Shown here piece after piece: positions 1-10,642 of a DNA stretch of 39,239 nucleotides. Numbering within the stretch: position 1 is the first letter of the stretch; every line of letters begins with the position of its first letter. The translations under genes were made by a program, and so were the position numbers. Below the pieces are notes generated by a model that had not been told where the DNA came from, searched no databases, and worked only from the letters and a program-made list of their open reading frames with translations. The stretch lies in assembly GCA_033557835.1 (NCBI GenBank), contig JAWQRO010000425.1, positions 1 through 39,239 of the forward strand, read 5' to 3'. Source of the DNA: Helochares maculicollis. Taxonomy: Eukaryota > Arthropoda > Insecta > Coleoptera > Hydrophilidae.

Positions 1-1492
1 TAAATGTTACTAGTATCTATTTATATATTTATTTTTTATATTTTTTTAATCTGTGACGGCGTGGTCCACCCAATAAAATTTAGCTATAAATGTAAGCTTA
101 ATGGGAGGGCATATTATTAAGATAGCAAAATATCTTTACTTTAAATAAACATATTTTAATTAAATAAAGATCTCCTCTTGACGCTTTATGTTTAGGTTTA
201 TTAACTCACTATCCCAACTAGTTGTATTGCTAGCTTGCATCGTATAATAAATATCATATTCTTTGAATGCTACATATAACTAAACTACGTGGATTTCTGA
301 GCTTAATATCATATTTCTTAGAACGAGAAAGATTTGTGTCATTTGTTTATGGTTGATGATGCCATTGATATTCCATTCTAGTATTACAAGTTCCATGTGA
401 CAACTGACGGGCGTTCTTAGCTTCGCTTACTCTGAGTGAAATAAGGTCTAAATTCTTTTCCAAAAATTTGAATTGATAAGGTTTGGCGGTTAATTCTTAT
501 TTTGGGTTGATTCCTTTTTTGTGATCCATATTTTATTAGGTTATCATATTCTTTAATTGTACAAGATGCTTACACTACCATTTATGTTACTTGCATCTTG
601 ATAAGCCGTCTTGCTGATTAAGAATTCTATCGATCTTCTTTTTTGCACTAGCTCTACTTAAGCTTATTTCTATAACTGGCAGGATGGTTTTTCTCGTAAT
701 TTACGCAGTATTGTGACCTTCTAACTTAATAATACATCTTCATGTATTCTGATACTTTTCTATCGTAACAGTACACATATTCACAATGATTAAGGTTCAA
801 ATTCATTCTAATGCATGGATAATTGCTAATTGTCGCAATAATATGTCTAAAAGCAAACAAATTCACATGGCAACTGCTAATGAAATGGCGTTTTGCTTTA
901 ATTATGTTGTCTATATTTAATACACATTTTTTAAATTTGTCTAAATGATATTCAGCGTCTTTGACTATTAAAATTTGGTACCTACGGCATTGTAATTGCT
1001 AAACATAATCCATAATGAGTGATGGTGTTTTGAAAAACACTTATAAAAAGCAAATCAAAATATTAAATAGTGCAAAAATTTGAAATTTCCCTTACACTAA
1101 ATAAGATATAATTAGCAACCCAAATTTAGCTTGAAGGTAATAAAAACAATCCATATACATGGAACTATCGATTTGTGATATGCTTAGGCCAGTAACCCTT
1201 GATGAAATGACCTGACAGCAAAACATCTGCAGTACTGCTAAGATTGAAAAGAAAATCTCGATACGGGCAAAAACAAAATAGGTATTTCTACAAATTGCAC
1301 GGAAAAATAGACCGTTAAATCAAGTAAATGTTTATATTTATGTAAACATTTACAGCAAAATAAATGTTTTTATCAAGAGCACATGAGCAATTAAATTTTT
1401 TATCGCAAGGGGTCGGTCAATATTAAAAAATATTTTCATTATATTATATAAAATATTACATTATTTGCGATAATTTTATCTTCTTTCATTTG
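1..1492. other. Intergenic, no gene recognised
   Basis: AT-rich sequence with short open frames only. I see no splice-supported exon, RNA gene or clear repeat. Its right end is the upstream region of the first Gly/His-rich gene. Confidence 0.6.
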
Positions 1493-1500
1493 TATATAAA
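1493..1500 (+). promoter_or_regulatory. TATA box of first Gly/His-rich gene
   Basis: TATATAAA lies 57 nt before the ATG at 1557. That leaves room for a start site near 1525 and a short 5' UTR. Spacing and match to the consensus are good. Confidence 0.65.
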
Positions 1501-1556
1501 CCGGTGAATTGTCAATAGACTGTATTAGTTACTTCACGAACTAACAAGCAATCAAA

Positions 1557-2188
1557 ATGCGTTTCCTCGTAAGTTATTTAGATTTTTTTACAAGACTAGT
1601 TATTGTAGCCAAAAATAAACCCAAAATTTAATTTAAAAAAATATTGAATTTACTTGTTTCAATTATTGGACTTAATATATTTTATACTTTACTTAATTTA
1701 TTATGTAGTGGATAAATTTAATTAATTTTTAACGTTTATGAGTGAATTTTGAGTTTTTACATTTACAAGTTAATTTTCAGTTTTTACATTTGTAAGGGAA
1801 TTTTGAGCTTTTACATTTAGAAGTAAACTTTTAAGTTTTTACATTAATGAGTGAATTTCGAGGGCTTAAACAGTTTCTTAATTAATTCGAATTTCAGATC
1901 CTCTTATTCGCCTTGTTCGCCGTAGTCTTCGCCCAATATGGTGGCCAACACCATGGTGGTGGACAACACGGTTTTGGAGGAGGTCATGGAACTCATGGCC
2001 AAGGTGGAGTTCATGGAGGACATGGAGCTGGAGTCCATGGAGGACATGGTGCTGGAGTTCATGGAGGACATGGAGCTGGTCTTCATGGAGGACATGGCGC
2101 TGGCGTTCATGGAGGTCATGGAGCTGGAGTCCATCATGGTGGTGCCACTCATGGTCATGCTGGCGGTCATAGAAGACCCGGTTATTAA
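1557..2188 (+). CDS. Secreted Gly/His-rich peptide, tenecin-3/holotricin-3-like
   Basis: Two exons, 1557-1568 and 1898-2188, join in phase 0 (CTC|GTAAGT, then a TTTCAG acceptor) to give about 100 residues. The product starts MRFLILLFALFAVVFA, a clean signal peptide that probably ends after residue 16 (FA|QYGG). The mature part is almost only Gly, His, Ala and Val, with five 8-residue units of the type VHGGHGAG, and it ends in a basic RRPGY tail. There are no cysteines. An AATAAA signal lies at 2243-2248. Composition and layout resemble the Gly/His-rich antifungal haemolymph peptides of beetles (tenecin-3, holotricin-3); this is resemblance in composition, not proven homology. A metal-binding or cuticular role is an alternative. 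The frame shadows on both strands come from the repeat and are not genes. Confidence 0.85.
1751..1859. repeat. Intronic minisatellite, four 27-28 bp units
   Basis: Units begin at 1751, 1778, 1805 and 1833. Each carries a (g/c)ag(t/c)ttttacatt core followed by a diverged A/G-rich tail. It lies in the intron, ending about 40 nt before the acceptor of the first Gly/His-rich gene. Confidence 0.75.
2009..2128 (+). repeat. Coding tandem repeat, five 24-bp units
   Basis: Five in-frame 24-bp units start at 2009, 2033, 2057, 2081 and 2105. Each encodes (V/L)HGGHGAG, with mostly synonymous third-position differences between units. This suggests expansion by slippage or unequal exchange, followed by some drift. 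Confidence 0.85.
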
Positions 2189-2552
2189 ATGTTTTAGAAA
2201 ATGGTTGTGTTTTTGTGTTTCGTCTTTTGGTCAATCTTCTAAAATAAAATAGTTTGTTTACAAGCACGTTTATTTTACCCTATTAGTTATGCAAGTCTTA
2301 CCAAGAAAACTACATATGTATGAAAAGATCATAATACATGCGGGCAGATTTATGGTCTCTCAGAAATGCGAAATGGGAAATTCCTGCGCTTGATGAGCAT
2401 TAAGAAGTTGTATGTCACTATTTAATATAAATTATGTGATCTTGCGAATTAACTGTGCAAATTGAACCGGTAATTTGCTATAATGTAATTGCTGTTTTAT
2501 TGAAATTTGTAAATTTTGTGCAAATTTCATTGCAATTTAAACGTTTTCTAAC

Positions 2553-2560
2553 TATAAAAG
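2553..2560 (+). promoter_or_regulatory. TATA box of second Gly/His-rich gene
   Basis: TATAAAAG lies 55 nt before the ATG at 2608, the same spacing as in the gene to its left. Confidence 0.65.
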
Positions 2561-2607
2561 ATCGGTCGCAAACGCAATTGTTTCATAGGTAATCCATTTA
2601 TCTCAAG

Positions 2608-2904
2608 ATGCGATTTGTTGTAAGTACATTGAAATTTTTATTTATTGATTTATTTGCTTTTATGACGACGAATTTCCATGGTTCGATTTTGTTGATTTTT
2701 CTATGTGAATTCTCTAATTACTTGCTATTATCATCTTTACAGTTTCTCCTATTCACCATCTTCGCTGTACTTTTTGGTGCTTATGCCGAGGCACACAAAG
2801 GTGGACATCACGGAGGCGATCACCACGGCGGTGGTCACCACGGCGGCGGTCACCATGGCGGTGGTCACCATGGCGGCTACCACCATGGAGGCAAACATGG
2901 ATAA
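2608..2904 (+). CDS. Secreted Gly/His-rich peptide (HHGGG repeats)
   Basis: Exons 2608-2619 and 2743-2904 (GTT|GTAAGT donor, TTTACAG acceptor, phase 0) encode about 57 residues. The start MRFVFLLFTIFAVLFGAYAEA is a signal peptide closely similar to that of the gene to the left. The mature peptide is about 36 residues of HHGG(G/D/Y) repeats ending in KHG, without cysteine. The 123-nt intron is a multiple of three and has no in-frame stop, so an unspliced message would also read through as 98 residues. The spliced form is preferred because it restores the signal peptide shared with its neighbour. It is a likely paralogue of that neighbour. An antimicrobial or metal-binding role is inferred from composition only. 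Confidence 0.8.
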   Translation: MRFVVSTLKFLFIDLFAFMTTNFHGSILLIFLCEFSNYLLLSSLQFLLFTIFAVLFGAYAEAHKGGHHGGDHHGGGHHGGGHHGGGHHGGYHHGGKHG

Positions 2905-3231
2905 TCGCCCTAGAATGAAAGGAGATTAAAGAAAATTTTTTAATAAGACGATTTCAGCAGCTTGTTTGTTTGTAGCTTGATATTTGCTTTGTTTTAACCT
3001 TAGATTAAAATTGACAATTCAATAATAAAAATAAGTTCTTGCATCAATATCTTTTTGATTTGATATGATTATGAAACCTATCTGTAGTCCGAACTATCTA
3101 ATGGAAGATCTAGGCCAATATCAGGCAAAGTAGAGATTTACAATTCAAAATGCGAAATAAGGTTTAAGGTTACTTGGGTCAATGTCAATAATTGAGTTTA
3201 ATTATGTTAAGATATCTTAACAACACGAGCT

Positions 3232-3239
3232 TATAAAAT
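3232..3239 (+). promoter_or_regulatory. TATA box of third Gly/His-type gene
   Basis: TATAAAAT lies 43 nt before the ATG at 3275, implying a very short 5' UTR. Confidence 0.55.
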
Positions 3240-3274
3240 ATTTATTGCTAGTTGAGGCTTAGTGGTGTTGCAAA

Positions 3275-3632
3275 ATGTCGCGTTGTTTCGTAAGTAAAAT
3301 GCATTTTTTTTTAATATTTAAACATTTATATAAATGCATTTTTTGAAGTTACATTTTCCTATAGAATTATAATTTCCAATAGTCTTTTCATTTGCCGATT
3401 TCAGATTGTTTGCATTTGCATTGGATTAATATTGATTTCATCCGAAGCTCATGAAAACCATGTTGGGCAGCAAACTCAGCGTCTTGATCAAGGAGGTGTA
3501 AATCCAAGCCACAAGCATACAAATAATGGCATCGAGCCTGGACATGGCATATTTGGAAGGCACCATGGGCATGCAGGACATGGAACTCGAACGATTGGAG
3601 GCGGGGGTAGAGGTCGCCAAAAACATTATTGA
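3275..3632 (+). CDS. Secreted His/Gly-containing peptide
   Basis: Exons 3275-3289 (MSRCF) and 3405-3632 are joined in phase 0 (TTC|GTAAGT; GATTTCAG acceptor), giving about 80 residues. Residues 1-20 (MSRCFIVCICIGLILISSEA) form a signal peptide. The mature part is less repetitive than its two left neighbours: a Gln/Asn/His-rich first half, a GHGIFGRHHGHAGHG centre and a Gly/Arg-rich GGGGRGRQKHY tail. Position, strand and exon layout suggest it belongs to the same local family as the two genes before it, diverged. The function is unknown; a secreted defence or cuticular peptide is plausible. The start lies in a 15-nt exon and would be missed by a simple open-frame search. Confidence 0.75.
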
Positions 3633-4021
3633 TTTGGAAAGAACAAGTGCTGGATCTAAAATATTCAAATTTTAAAAAAATATTTATTTAAGTTTATTGA
3701 ATTGTTTATTTTGTTATTTTTGTGTAGTGTAGGCAACTAACATTACAGTACTGTATTTTAGTTGCTCCTCCAAACAGGAACATGAGAATATGTACTATTA
3801 TTTATTATAATAGATATTATTAAGCTCACCTGAATTAAATTTGCAGAGAATCAACACACATAAGTCTCATTATTTACCAAACTATTGCCTTCAAAATTTA
3901 TGGTGAAGTAATTGTTACAATTATCATTTTAATAACTCACATTTCCGCTTAGAACACTTGTAACCAATACATATCAAATAAACTTAAGCATAGATATAAC
4001 TAAATTATATTTTTAAAAATA
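3633..4021. other. Intergenic, no gene recognised
   Basis: AT-rich spacer between two + strand genes. Only the 3' UTR of the left gene and the promoter region of the right one are expected here. Confidence 0.5.
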
Positions 4022-4029
4022 TATAAATA
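4022..4029 (+). promoter_or_regulatory. TATA box of Tyr/Pro/Asn-rich gene
   Basis: TATAAATA is followed about 25-30 nt later by ACAGTCG, close to the arthropod initiator (TCAGT-like). The ATG is at 4086. Confidence 0.65.
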
Positions 4030-4085
4030 GCCGAAAAATTTTAAAACAGTCGTTAAATAGTTTGCAATAAGTACAAGAACAAAAA

Positions 4086-4519
4086 ATGTATCTTCAGTTA
4101 CTGGTAAGTGGGAATTATCCATTTAAGTTAGCTCAAAGTAATAAATACGCATTAACGTAGAATTAGAATAATTATTTTATTTACAGCCAATCATTTTACT
4201 ACTGAAACATTTTGGGAATGTTTTGGCTATAGATGTCACAGAAGTAACGGCAAGTACATCTGCTCTAAATACTCCACAAATAGATGAGAATGGTGAACAT
4301 AAAAAAGAGGGTCGAAGCTTTTACAATGGAGAGCAACCGTATTTTGGAGCACCTCACGCTCAATATAATTACCCAAAGCATGGAAATTTCTACGAAAACA
4401 CGTTTGGTTATGTGAATAATTACCCCAATCAATACAGACCGCCATATCCTTATTATAACAACTATAATCCTGGGTATTATGGTGGATATGAAGAGTTTTA
4501 TGGACGCAGGAATCATTAA
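4086..4519 (+). CDS. Secreted Tyr/Pro/Asn-rich protein
   Basis: Exons 4086-4103 (MYLQLL) and 4187-4519 (CTG|GTAAGT donor, TTTACAG acceptor, phase 0) encode about 116 residues. The signal peptide runs from MYLQLLPIILLL to a likely cut after NVLA. The mature protein has a Thr/Ser/acidic first third, then a low-complexity Tyr/Asn/Pro-rich half with the motifs NNYPNQYRPPYPYYNN and GYYGGYEEFYG, and a basic RRNH end. There are no cysteines after the signal. An AATAAA lies at 4577-4582. Tyr/Pro-rich secreted proteins of this kind are common among insect cuticle, eggshell or silk-like proteins, but I recognise no named family. It stands last in a run of four + strand genes and is convergent with the next gene. 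Confidence 0.78.
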
Positions 4520-4864
4520 GGCAAAATTAATACCAGAATTGATTGGAAGTTTTAATTTTATTTTGCAAGTAGTTATAATAAAATATTAAATATAAATAAT
4601 ATATACTATAAAATAAGTATTTTATAGTTTTGACTTGATTAAACAATTAATTGTGGATTTTATAGAATGTGCAGTTTGATATGAATTAAAAAGAACTAAG
4701 GAAATGGAAAACAACAAATAAAATATGATTTTACTTAAAAACTATATTTATTTAATACAAAACATGGTATCTTTAAACAGTTTGTCTTTTGTCTTTGCCA
4801 TTTTAAAACAATTTTTATGAGGTGCCAAAGTTGAGAGTTCGTTCATTAAGTTAAAAAAGGGTTT
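4520..4864. other. Intergenic between convergent genes
   Basis: A short AT-rich stretch between two convergent 3' ends. Nothing beyond 3' UTR and polyadenylation-type motifs is seen. Confidence 0.5.
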
Positions 4865-5862
4865 CTAACCCCAGTATCTGCGGCCCCATCCACCACCATA
4901 GCCGCCATAGCCTCCATATCCACCTCCCCAGCCTCCTCTCCATCCACCTCCGTATCCACCTCCCCAACCTCCTCTATATCCACCGTATCCACCCCATCCG
5001 CCACCGTAACCACCCCAACCATGGGGATTAGCAGCGGCGAGAGCTAAGACTGCAAGCAGCACGGCTAACACGAAAACCTATAACAACAGCAATATTTAGT
5101 TCTCTTCAGACATTTGTTTAAAACAAATGCACAGTTAAAAACAAAAAACATTAAATAAGAGTATACAGGCTATCTATAACCTGTATATACTATGTTAAGA
5201 TTATTAAAACGGAATTAAATATCAATAAATTTGAATTAGATACAAAACGAACAAAAACATCAAAATCTATAAAAAAACATTCCGCTGCAAATTAAGAATG
5301 TATATTTTTTAAATTTACGAATCACGATTACATAACCAGTGATGATTTTTGTTTACCCAGAAAATAAACACCTTATGGCCAAACATATATTTACAATTAT
5401 CGGTGCGAAAACAGTCAAGTTTTTTAAAAATTGGTAAGGTCAACGTAATTTATCGCCTATCCGAATTTTATCAGATATTTTGTTCAATTAAACGAGCGTT
5501 TTATTAAAATTTATGCAAATATATTAGATTTCGTGCGAAGCAATATTACAATATTTTTGTATTTAAATCTGCGTGGAAATCGTGTTAATGAATTTAACAC
5601 TGTGGCACATCCGGATTTTGTGGACATAAATCATCGAGTCGGTATAAAATTTTGCCAGATGTTATGTTAAATAATGAGATTTAGGCTGTGTATTATTTTT
5701 CGTATTATTTGAGGCTGTTTGGTTTTACAAAAGTTGATTTCGTAGATATTGAAATTAAAACAATTAAGTGCGATAAAGCTATATCTAGTGGGTTTACAAA
5801 GTTAAGAAGGTGAAAAATATATAGTAACGAGGTAAATAAAATAAAATTAATACCTTGATCAT
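4865..5862 (-). CDS. Secreted Gly/Trp/Tyr-rich protein (PHGW...YWG)
   Basis: On the minus strand, exon 1 (5862-5854, MIK, donor AAG|GTATTA) is joined across a 776-nt intron to exon 2 (5077-4865, acceptor TTGTTATAG), in phase 0, giving about 73 residues. The start MIKVFVLAVLLAVLALAAA is an excellent signal peptide. The mature chain begins NPHGW, continues with GGYGG/GGGW/RGGW repeats and ends GRRYWG. A TATA box lies at 5939-5946. The gene at 35508-36110 shares the PHG(W/Y)G start and the YWG end, so the two are probably paralogues. YGGW-type repeats occur in insect cuticular Gly-rich proteins and in small invertebrate antimicrobial peptides. Which role applies here cannot be told from the sequence. 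Confidence 0.8.
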
Positions 5863-5938
5863 TTTGTTCTAAATAGTTCACTAGAACTGGTTGAAAACAC
5901 AGCTGAGACAGATCTGCCCTGCTCAAATTTTGGCAGGA

Positions 5939-5946
5939 TTTTTATA
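5939..5946 (-). promoter_or_regulatory. TATA box of Gly/Trp-rich gene
   Basis: On the minus strand TATAAAAA lies 77 nt upstream of the reconstructed ATG at 5862. This supports the 9-nt first exon. Confidence 0.6.
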
Positions 5947-6049
5947 CCTGTACAAACGACTCAAGTCAAGGTTACGACATTTGTTTATATTTTTCTATTG
6001 CCACATTAAAAACAGGAACCGCGAGAGGCGAAGGTAAAAAACGCATACC

Positions 6050-7596
6050 TGGGCATACATCATGTAAGGTCCCTGACTTTGATCTACAGAAAAACCCAAA
6101 AGCTTTACTCATCTCCCAAGAACATGGTTCTTATTAACATGGAGATTATGTGTTCATTTTCGGCTTAATTTGCACAAAACAAAAATTATATAGAAGGGTC
6201 ATGAACCAGCCATTTCTCCAAGCTTTATAATAATATAGACTACCTCATTAATAACTCTATGCACAAGGTTTATTGCTTTTATTTCGTGATGTTGAAGCCG
6301 ATTTCTTCAGTTTGGCCAGCAACAACGGTAATTTATGTCGTTAACACCTGGATAAACTGTTTTCATTTGATTTGAGTTTCCGGATTTTGTCCTTGTTGCG
6401 TGAACTCCTCTCTAAATGGTCTATTTATGACGGGATTTCCTTCTATTTTGCTTTAATTGCGTAGCTGAAAAAAATTAGAAGTAACGTCATGTTCATCAGT
6501 AATTTCTCGGTCACAAATAATAGTTGCAAAATGATCTTAGGCTGACTAATCCAATGGCACATTTGGGTATTTCGCGAATTAGTTGGCAGAATTACGACAT
6601 TTAAGTACGAAATACTTTATCCTTTCTCAAACAAATAGGAGGTCTTTTCTAAGCATTTGCAAAACGATATTATCACGAATCGTCAAGCCTTTGTAATATG
6701 CTAATGGCTTTTCAATAACTATATAGATCTAAATGTGCCACTCTGTTAAAACTAGTTTTTCGTTTCGATAACAGTTCCAATACTTCCTCATTGATGACAA
6801 GCTTAACTGGAAAAAAGTTGGATTTCGGTGAGCGGCCATGAAAAGTATTCGTAGTTATAGGAACAAAAGAATGATAAATATTAGATAAAAAAGATGTTCT
6901 AGTTTACATATTGGGAGGGTCGGGTTTGAAATAAGTTAGTAACGCTAGTTAGTATAATAAATCATTTCTGATAATAGGATTGACCTACAATATTCGTAAA
7001 GGCGATATAGAAATTTACTTTAAAATGTTAATTCTCGATGCATATTCAAGAGGCTTCAAGGTTCCTAATGCTTTATATATTTTTTTATGCTATATTTATT
7101 TATTACTTAATCTACGAGGTGTAGAATCTCTGCCCTGAGTAATTATAGCGATCAAGAAAAATTTAAATAAAACAACTTGGATTGGTTCCGAAAGTTGAAA
7201 TTCATCCTTTTACATTTGTTTTATACGTAGATGTACATATTTTTATATGTTATGGTATTGATCCAAGTCTATAAATTAATGAATACTTTAGCAAAACTCA
7301 CTGTGCTTCTAGATTGTTGAAAAATTTTGTTATATAAAGCAAACATGTATGTATTAGTTTTTAAGCTGCAGTTAAGTACTTAAAAGTACCAAGGACCTGC
7401 TCAGTACGAGCAAATATGGGCCATCTATGAATTCGAAATCCGAAGGAATTAAATAAATATTCATAGCTTTCGCTTTCGCTGAAGAAAAGCTATATATTCA
7501 TCAAGAGCCATAATGGGCAAATAGATTTTAAGTTGTATCCGTTTGCGAGGAGTTCTTGTTTGTGAGTTTATCTTATTGGAGTTTTGTAGTGTAACA
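6050..7596. other. Noncoding upstream region of gene A, copy 1
   Basis: Collinear with 15123-16615 and still clearly alignable by eye. I found no open frame conserved between the two copies, so it is probably noncoding. Confidence 0.55.
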
Positions 7597-8999
7597 ATGG
7601 CTGCAAAGGTATGTCAATAAAACTACTACTCAAATCTGTAAAACCTACTAAATAAATATATACAGAAAAAAAACTTCAGTAAAACTAAATGTTTTTGCCA
7701 TTCAAGAGAAGAATGAGATCTATTTCCTAGTTATCAATTCGTATTACATTTGAACTAATTAATTGCAGGCTATAAATTTACCAATAGCTCAAGAAAGTTT
7801 GAGGTATATTACTCGTGTATGCGGATGTAAAGAAGAATATTGCCCATGGCGATGCTTATTATATTTTATTGGTTTACAAATCCTATAATTTATGTAGTTA
7901 CCTTTTAAAAAGAATAATTTATAAGACTCTTTTACTTAAATCTTCACGGTTTCAAGATTATTTAGTAATACAAATGTCTATAAATATTGGAACTTTGTTA
8001 AAGAACGAACTGTTTCTATACAGGTTTAGCAGCAAGAGAATTAGATATAATCTAAACAAGGAAACCCTACAAACTAATACAAGGTTTTTATATATTTAGC
8101 AAATGCTTTGTAAAAACTCAGTAAATAAATTATCAGAAAAAAATATTAACGGTCTTCTGAACCGCATGCATCAGGAATATTAAAAGTGCCAAAAATAAAG
8201 AAGTGCTAAAGCCAACCGAGAACATATAAATTTAACGCACCTATTTGATCATGTGTCGAAATTCTTCAAGGTGCCGTAGCTACCTATTCAGGGCTGATTT
8301 TATTTGGTGATGTATCTAAACTAATGCAATTGCATAAAAAATAATACAATAAGAACATTTGACAACTAAGAATTTTTTGTACGGGGCATGATAACAATAC
8401 TTCCGTTATAGACTATATTCGAAGAGCAGCTGCGTTATGCAAATGTAATCATAAAAATTCAAAACAGTTAATTCAACGTTTGTCTCTTCAAATTAGCATT
8501 TTATGTTTATTTTATTTTTTTGGAAGTTTCAGTGTTATTTATTTCTCTTATCTACATGAAAATTAAAAGAAAGCGCTGAATCACTTACAATCTCTGTCTG
8601 ACAAAACCTTGAGCCATTTGTGGATTACTAATAATGTCTTCGTACTGGTATCTGTATATATTTCTTCTTTTTCATTTGTTATAGGTACTCATTTGTGCCA
8701 CGTTTTTCGTAGCTGCAATATGCTATAGTTTGGCTTCCCCAATCAAAGGAGCTAATTTTGGCTTAGGCTATGGAGGATTTGGGTTAGGAACAAGTACATA
8801 TACCATCAATGGAACCAGCAATATTTTCCACAAGCCTAGCCTAACAGATTTGGTTCACAAACCAAGCCTAGCTGGAAGCAATACACCCATTAATTCCCAT
8901 AATAGTTTAGTCGTTAACAAGCCTAGCCTCAGCACCTTAACAGGCAGTTTTGGATTAGGACATTTGGCATCTTTGAATCTCAAACCATTTAAGGTTTAA
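7597..8999 (+). CDS. Gene A: secreted FGLG/KPSL repeat protein
   Basis: Exon 1 (7597-7608, MAAK, donor AAG|GTATGT) joins exon 2 (8685-8999, acceptor TTTGTTATAG) across a 1,076-nt intron in phase 0, giving 108 residues. Residues 1-21 (MAAKVLICATFFVAAICYSLA) form a signal peptide. The mature protein has three FGLG motifs (about 29-32, 36-39, 93-96) enclosing three KPSL motifs (54-57, 63-66, 83-86) and one N-glycosylation sequon, NGT, at 46-48. It has no cysteine after the signal. I do not recognise the family; a small secreted or cuticular protein is the safest reading. Its duplicate at 16616-18256 is a pseudogene, so this is the only working copy in the window. An open frame inside the intron (7815-8099) is not conserved in the duplicate. 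Confidence 0.78.
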
Positions 9000-10642
9000 A
9001 GGAACCGATTATAAAGATATTTTAACAGCAAATGCTCGTCTACTTATTTATTGCGCAGATTTGTAAAATTTATAATAAATCTACTTTGGTTTACTATTAG
9101 TTTAGTTGTTACACCACTACCCCCTATTTCATGCCCACCACTTTCATCACCTATATGACGATCAGACTATTATCACATTGATTGTATTTTAGCTTCTTCC
9201 TCGTCCTGTTTCTAACCTTGAACTTTATAGATCATATGTACTCCACTTATAGAACTTTTTGGAGACATGCGTGGGAATGGCTTCTTGGAATCCTTATTCT
9301 AATCGCTACGTCTCGCTATTCCACATATATGCATGCTCTGTTTTGGACATATTTTTGGAGATTAATCTCTTTTGAAGCGATGATCCATAATCTCGTTAGC
9401 GACCTAAAAATTAGTGAGTCTCTATTTCCCAAGTGTGGCTTTCGAGGGATAGGATGCTTTGTTGATTTAGAAACCATAGGGTTTTCTGGCCGACTCTAAA
9501 CACAGAACAAACTCTAGCACCAATATATACCAATTACCAATATTTATGAATCTTGATTCAATTATCTTTTGTTTGCATAGCTTATGAAATATTGCCATAA
9601 AAGTGTCTTATCACTCCTTCCTTAGGTAATATTTGAAGAAAAATCAATTTTTACTGATTGCTGCCAGCCATGCCATCACTTGGGCGAATTTAAATATTTT
9701 TAATTAAATTGAATTAAGTTTTTATTGTGAACTGAAAATGATTGCTATAGATAGAGATCGCAATCTCACATTTTTGCATAAATCGTTAAATTAGAGTACT
9801 ACGAAAGCATTAACAAAACAGAAAACCAATATCGTTGAGAACAAAGGCATTTTATTGCTTGAAAACGTATCAAAATAAAATTTTCTCAAGTGTTGCATCA
9901 ACAAATGTTTCGGGAAATCAACTGACAGACACTACTAGTAAGCTGTCATGTTCTTCTAGAGAAAATCTATTTTTCTCGGATTGTACGATAGACAAAAAAC
10001 ATACTGCGCTGAAAATCCTTTGCCAGTTGGTCTACTAAGATTTCTATTTCTTCATTTTTACATTCCCGTATTTGCTATACTACTCACGTTTTGAGTGTTT
10101 CTGAATCCACCTTGACCATTTTTGGCATAACATCTGTATGATGAAGGAGCTATCGCCCCTCTTTATACCTCCTCCTCTTCCCCATATACTCTATGTTTCA
10201 TTACAAATTAAACATGAAAATAAAGTTACCTTTTAGCATTTGTAAAATATGTAAGATTCAAGCTTCGCCCTCGGTTAAGTGTCAACCTAAGTTTCTCACT
10301 GCAGAAGACATTGCGCTACTAAAAGTCTCAACTAACTATTAAATTAACCTAAAGGAAATGAATCGACAACAGCATTATTTCATATATTATCAAATGTTGC
10401 TGTTATGGTGTATAATAAAATTTCTTATTTAACGTTCTTAATATCGGAGTGATTCTGGATGTTAGAAGCTTAAGTCGACACTCTTAATTGAAGAGCGATG
10501 CAAGAATCGTCTGCGTCGAAGGCGCGGCTGAAGCATTTTTACAGTTGAAAGATATCTTCACTTTTTTGAATAATTATATTTTAATACCGATATTCGGTTG
10601 TAGTTCACGAGTTAAGTTGCATGAATAACACAAATCTAAGAG
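9000..10642. other. Noncoding region between genes A and B, copy 1
   Basis: Collinear with about 18257-19700. The longest open frame (9182-9499) is broken by several stops and shifts in copy 2, and the one at 9835-10038 lies in a segment mostly missing from copy 2. Neither looks like a gene. Confidence 0.5.
10255..10498. repeat. Noncoding dispersed unit, first of three
   Basis: A roughly 240-bp unit with the landmarks gtcaacctaag, gacattgcgctactaaaag and ggatgttagaagcttaa. It recurs at 19343-19579 (expected from the duplication) and again at 21466-21695. Confidence 0.65.

Noticed and set aside
1878..2267. Overlapping long frames on both strands across the first Gly/His-rich gene
   Set aside because: They are shadows of a 24-bp repeat with few stop-prone codons. 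Only the frame with signal peptide and splice support was kept.
5705..5926. 73-codon minus-strand frame over the first exon of the Gly/Trp gene
   Set aside because: It overlaps the 5' UTR, micro-exon and intron of a better supported gene and has no features of its own.
7815..8099. 94-codon plus-strand frame inside the gene A intron
   Set aside because: The aligned sequence in copy 2 is interrupted by a stop and small indels, there is no signal or domain, and the frame lies within an intron.
9182..9499. 105-codon plus-strand frame downstream of gene A
   Set aside because: Not preserved in copy 2 (18432-18781), where several stops and frame changes occur. It resembles no known family.
9835..10038. 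67-codon plus-strand frame
   Set aside because: Lies in a segment largely missing from copy 2, with no signal peptide, splice sites or recognised motif.
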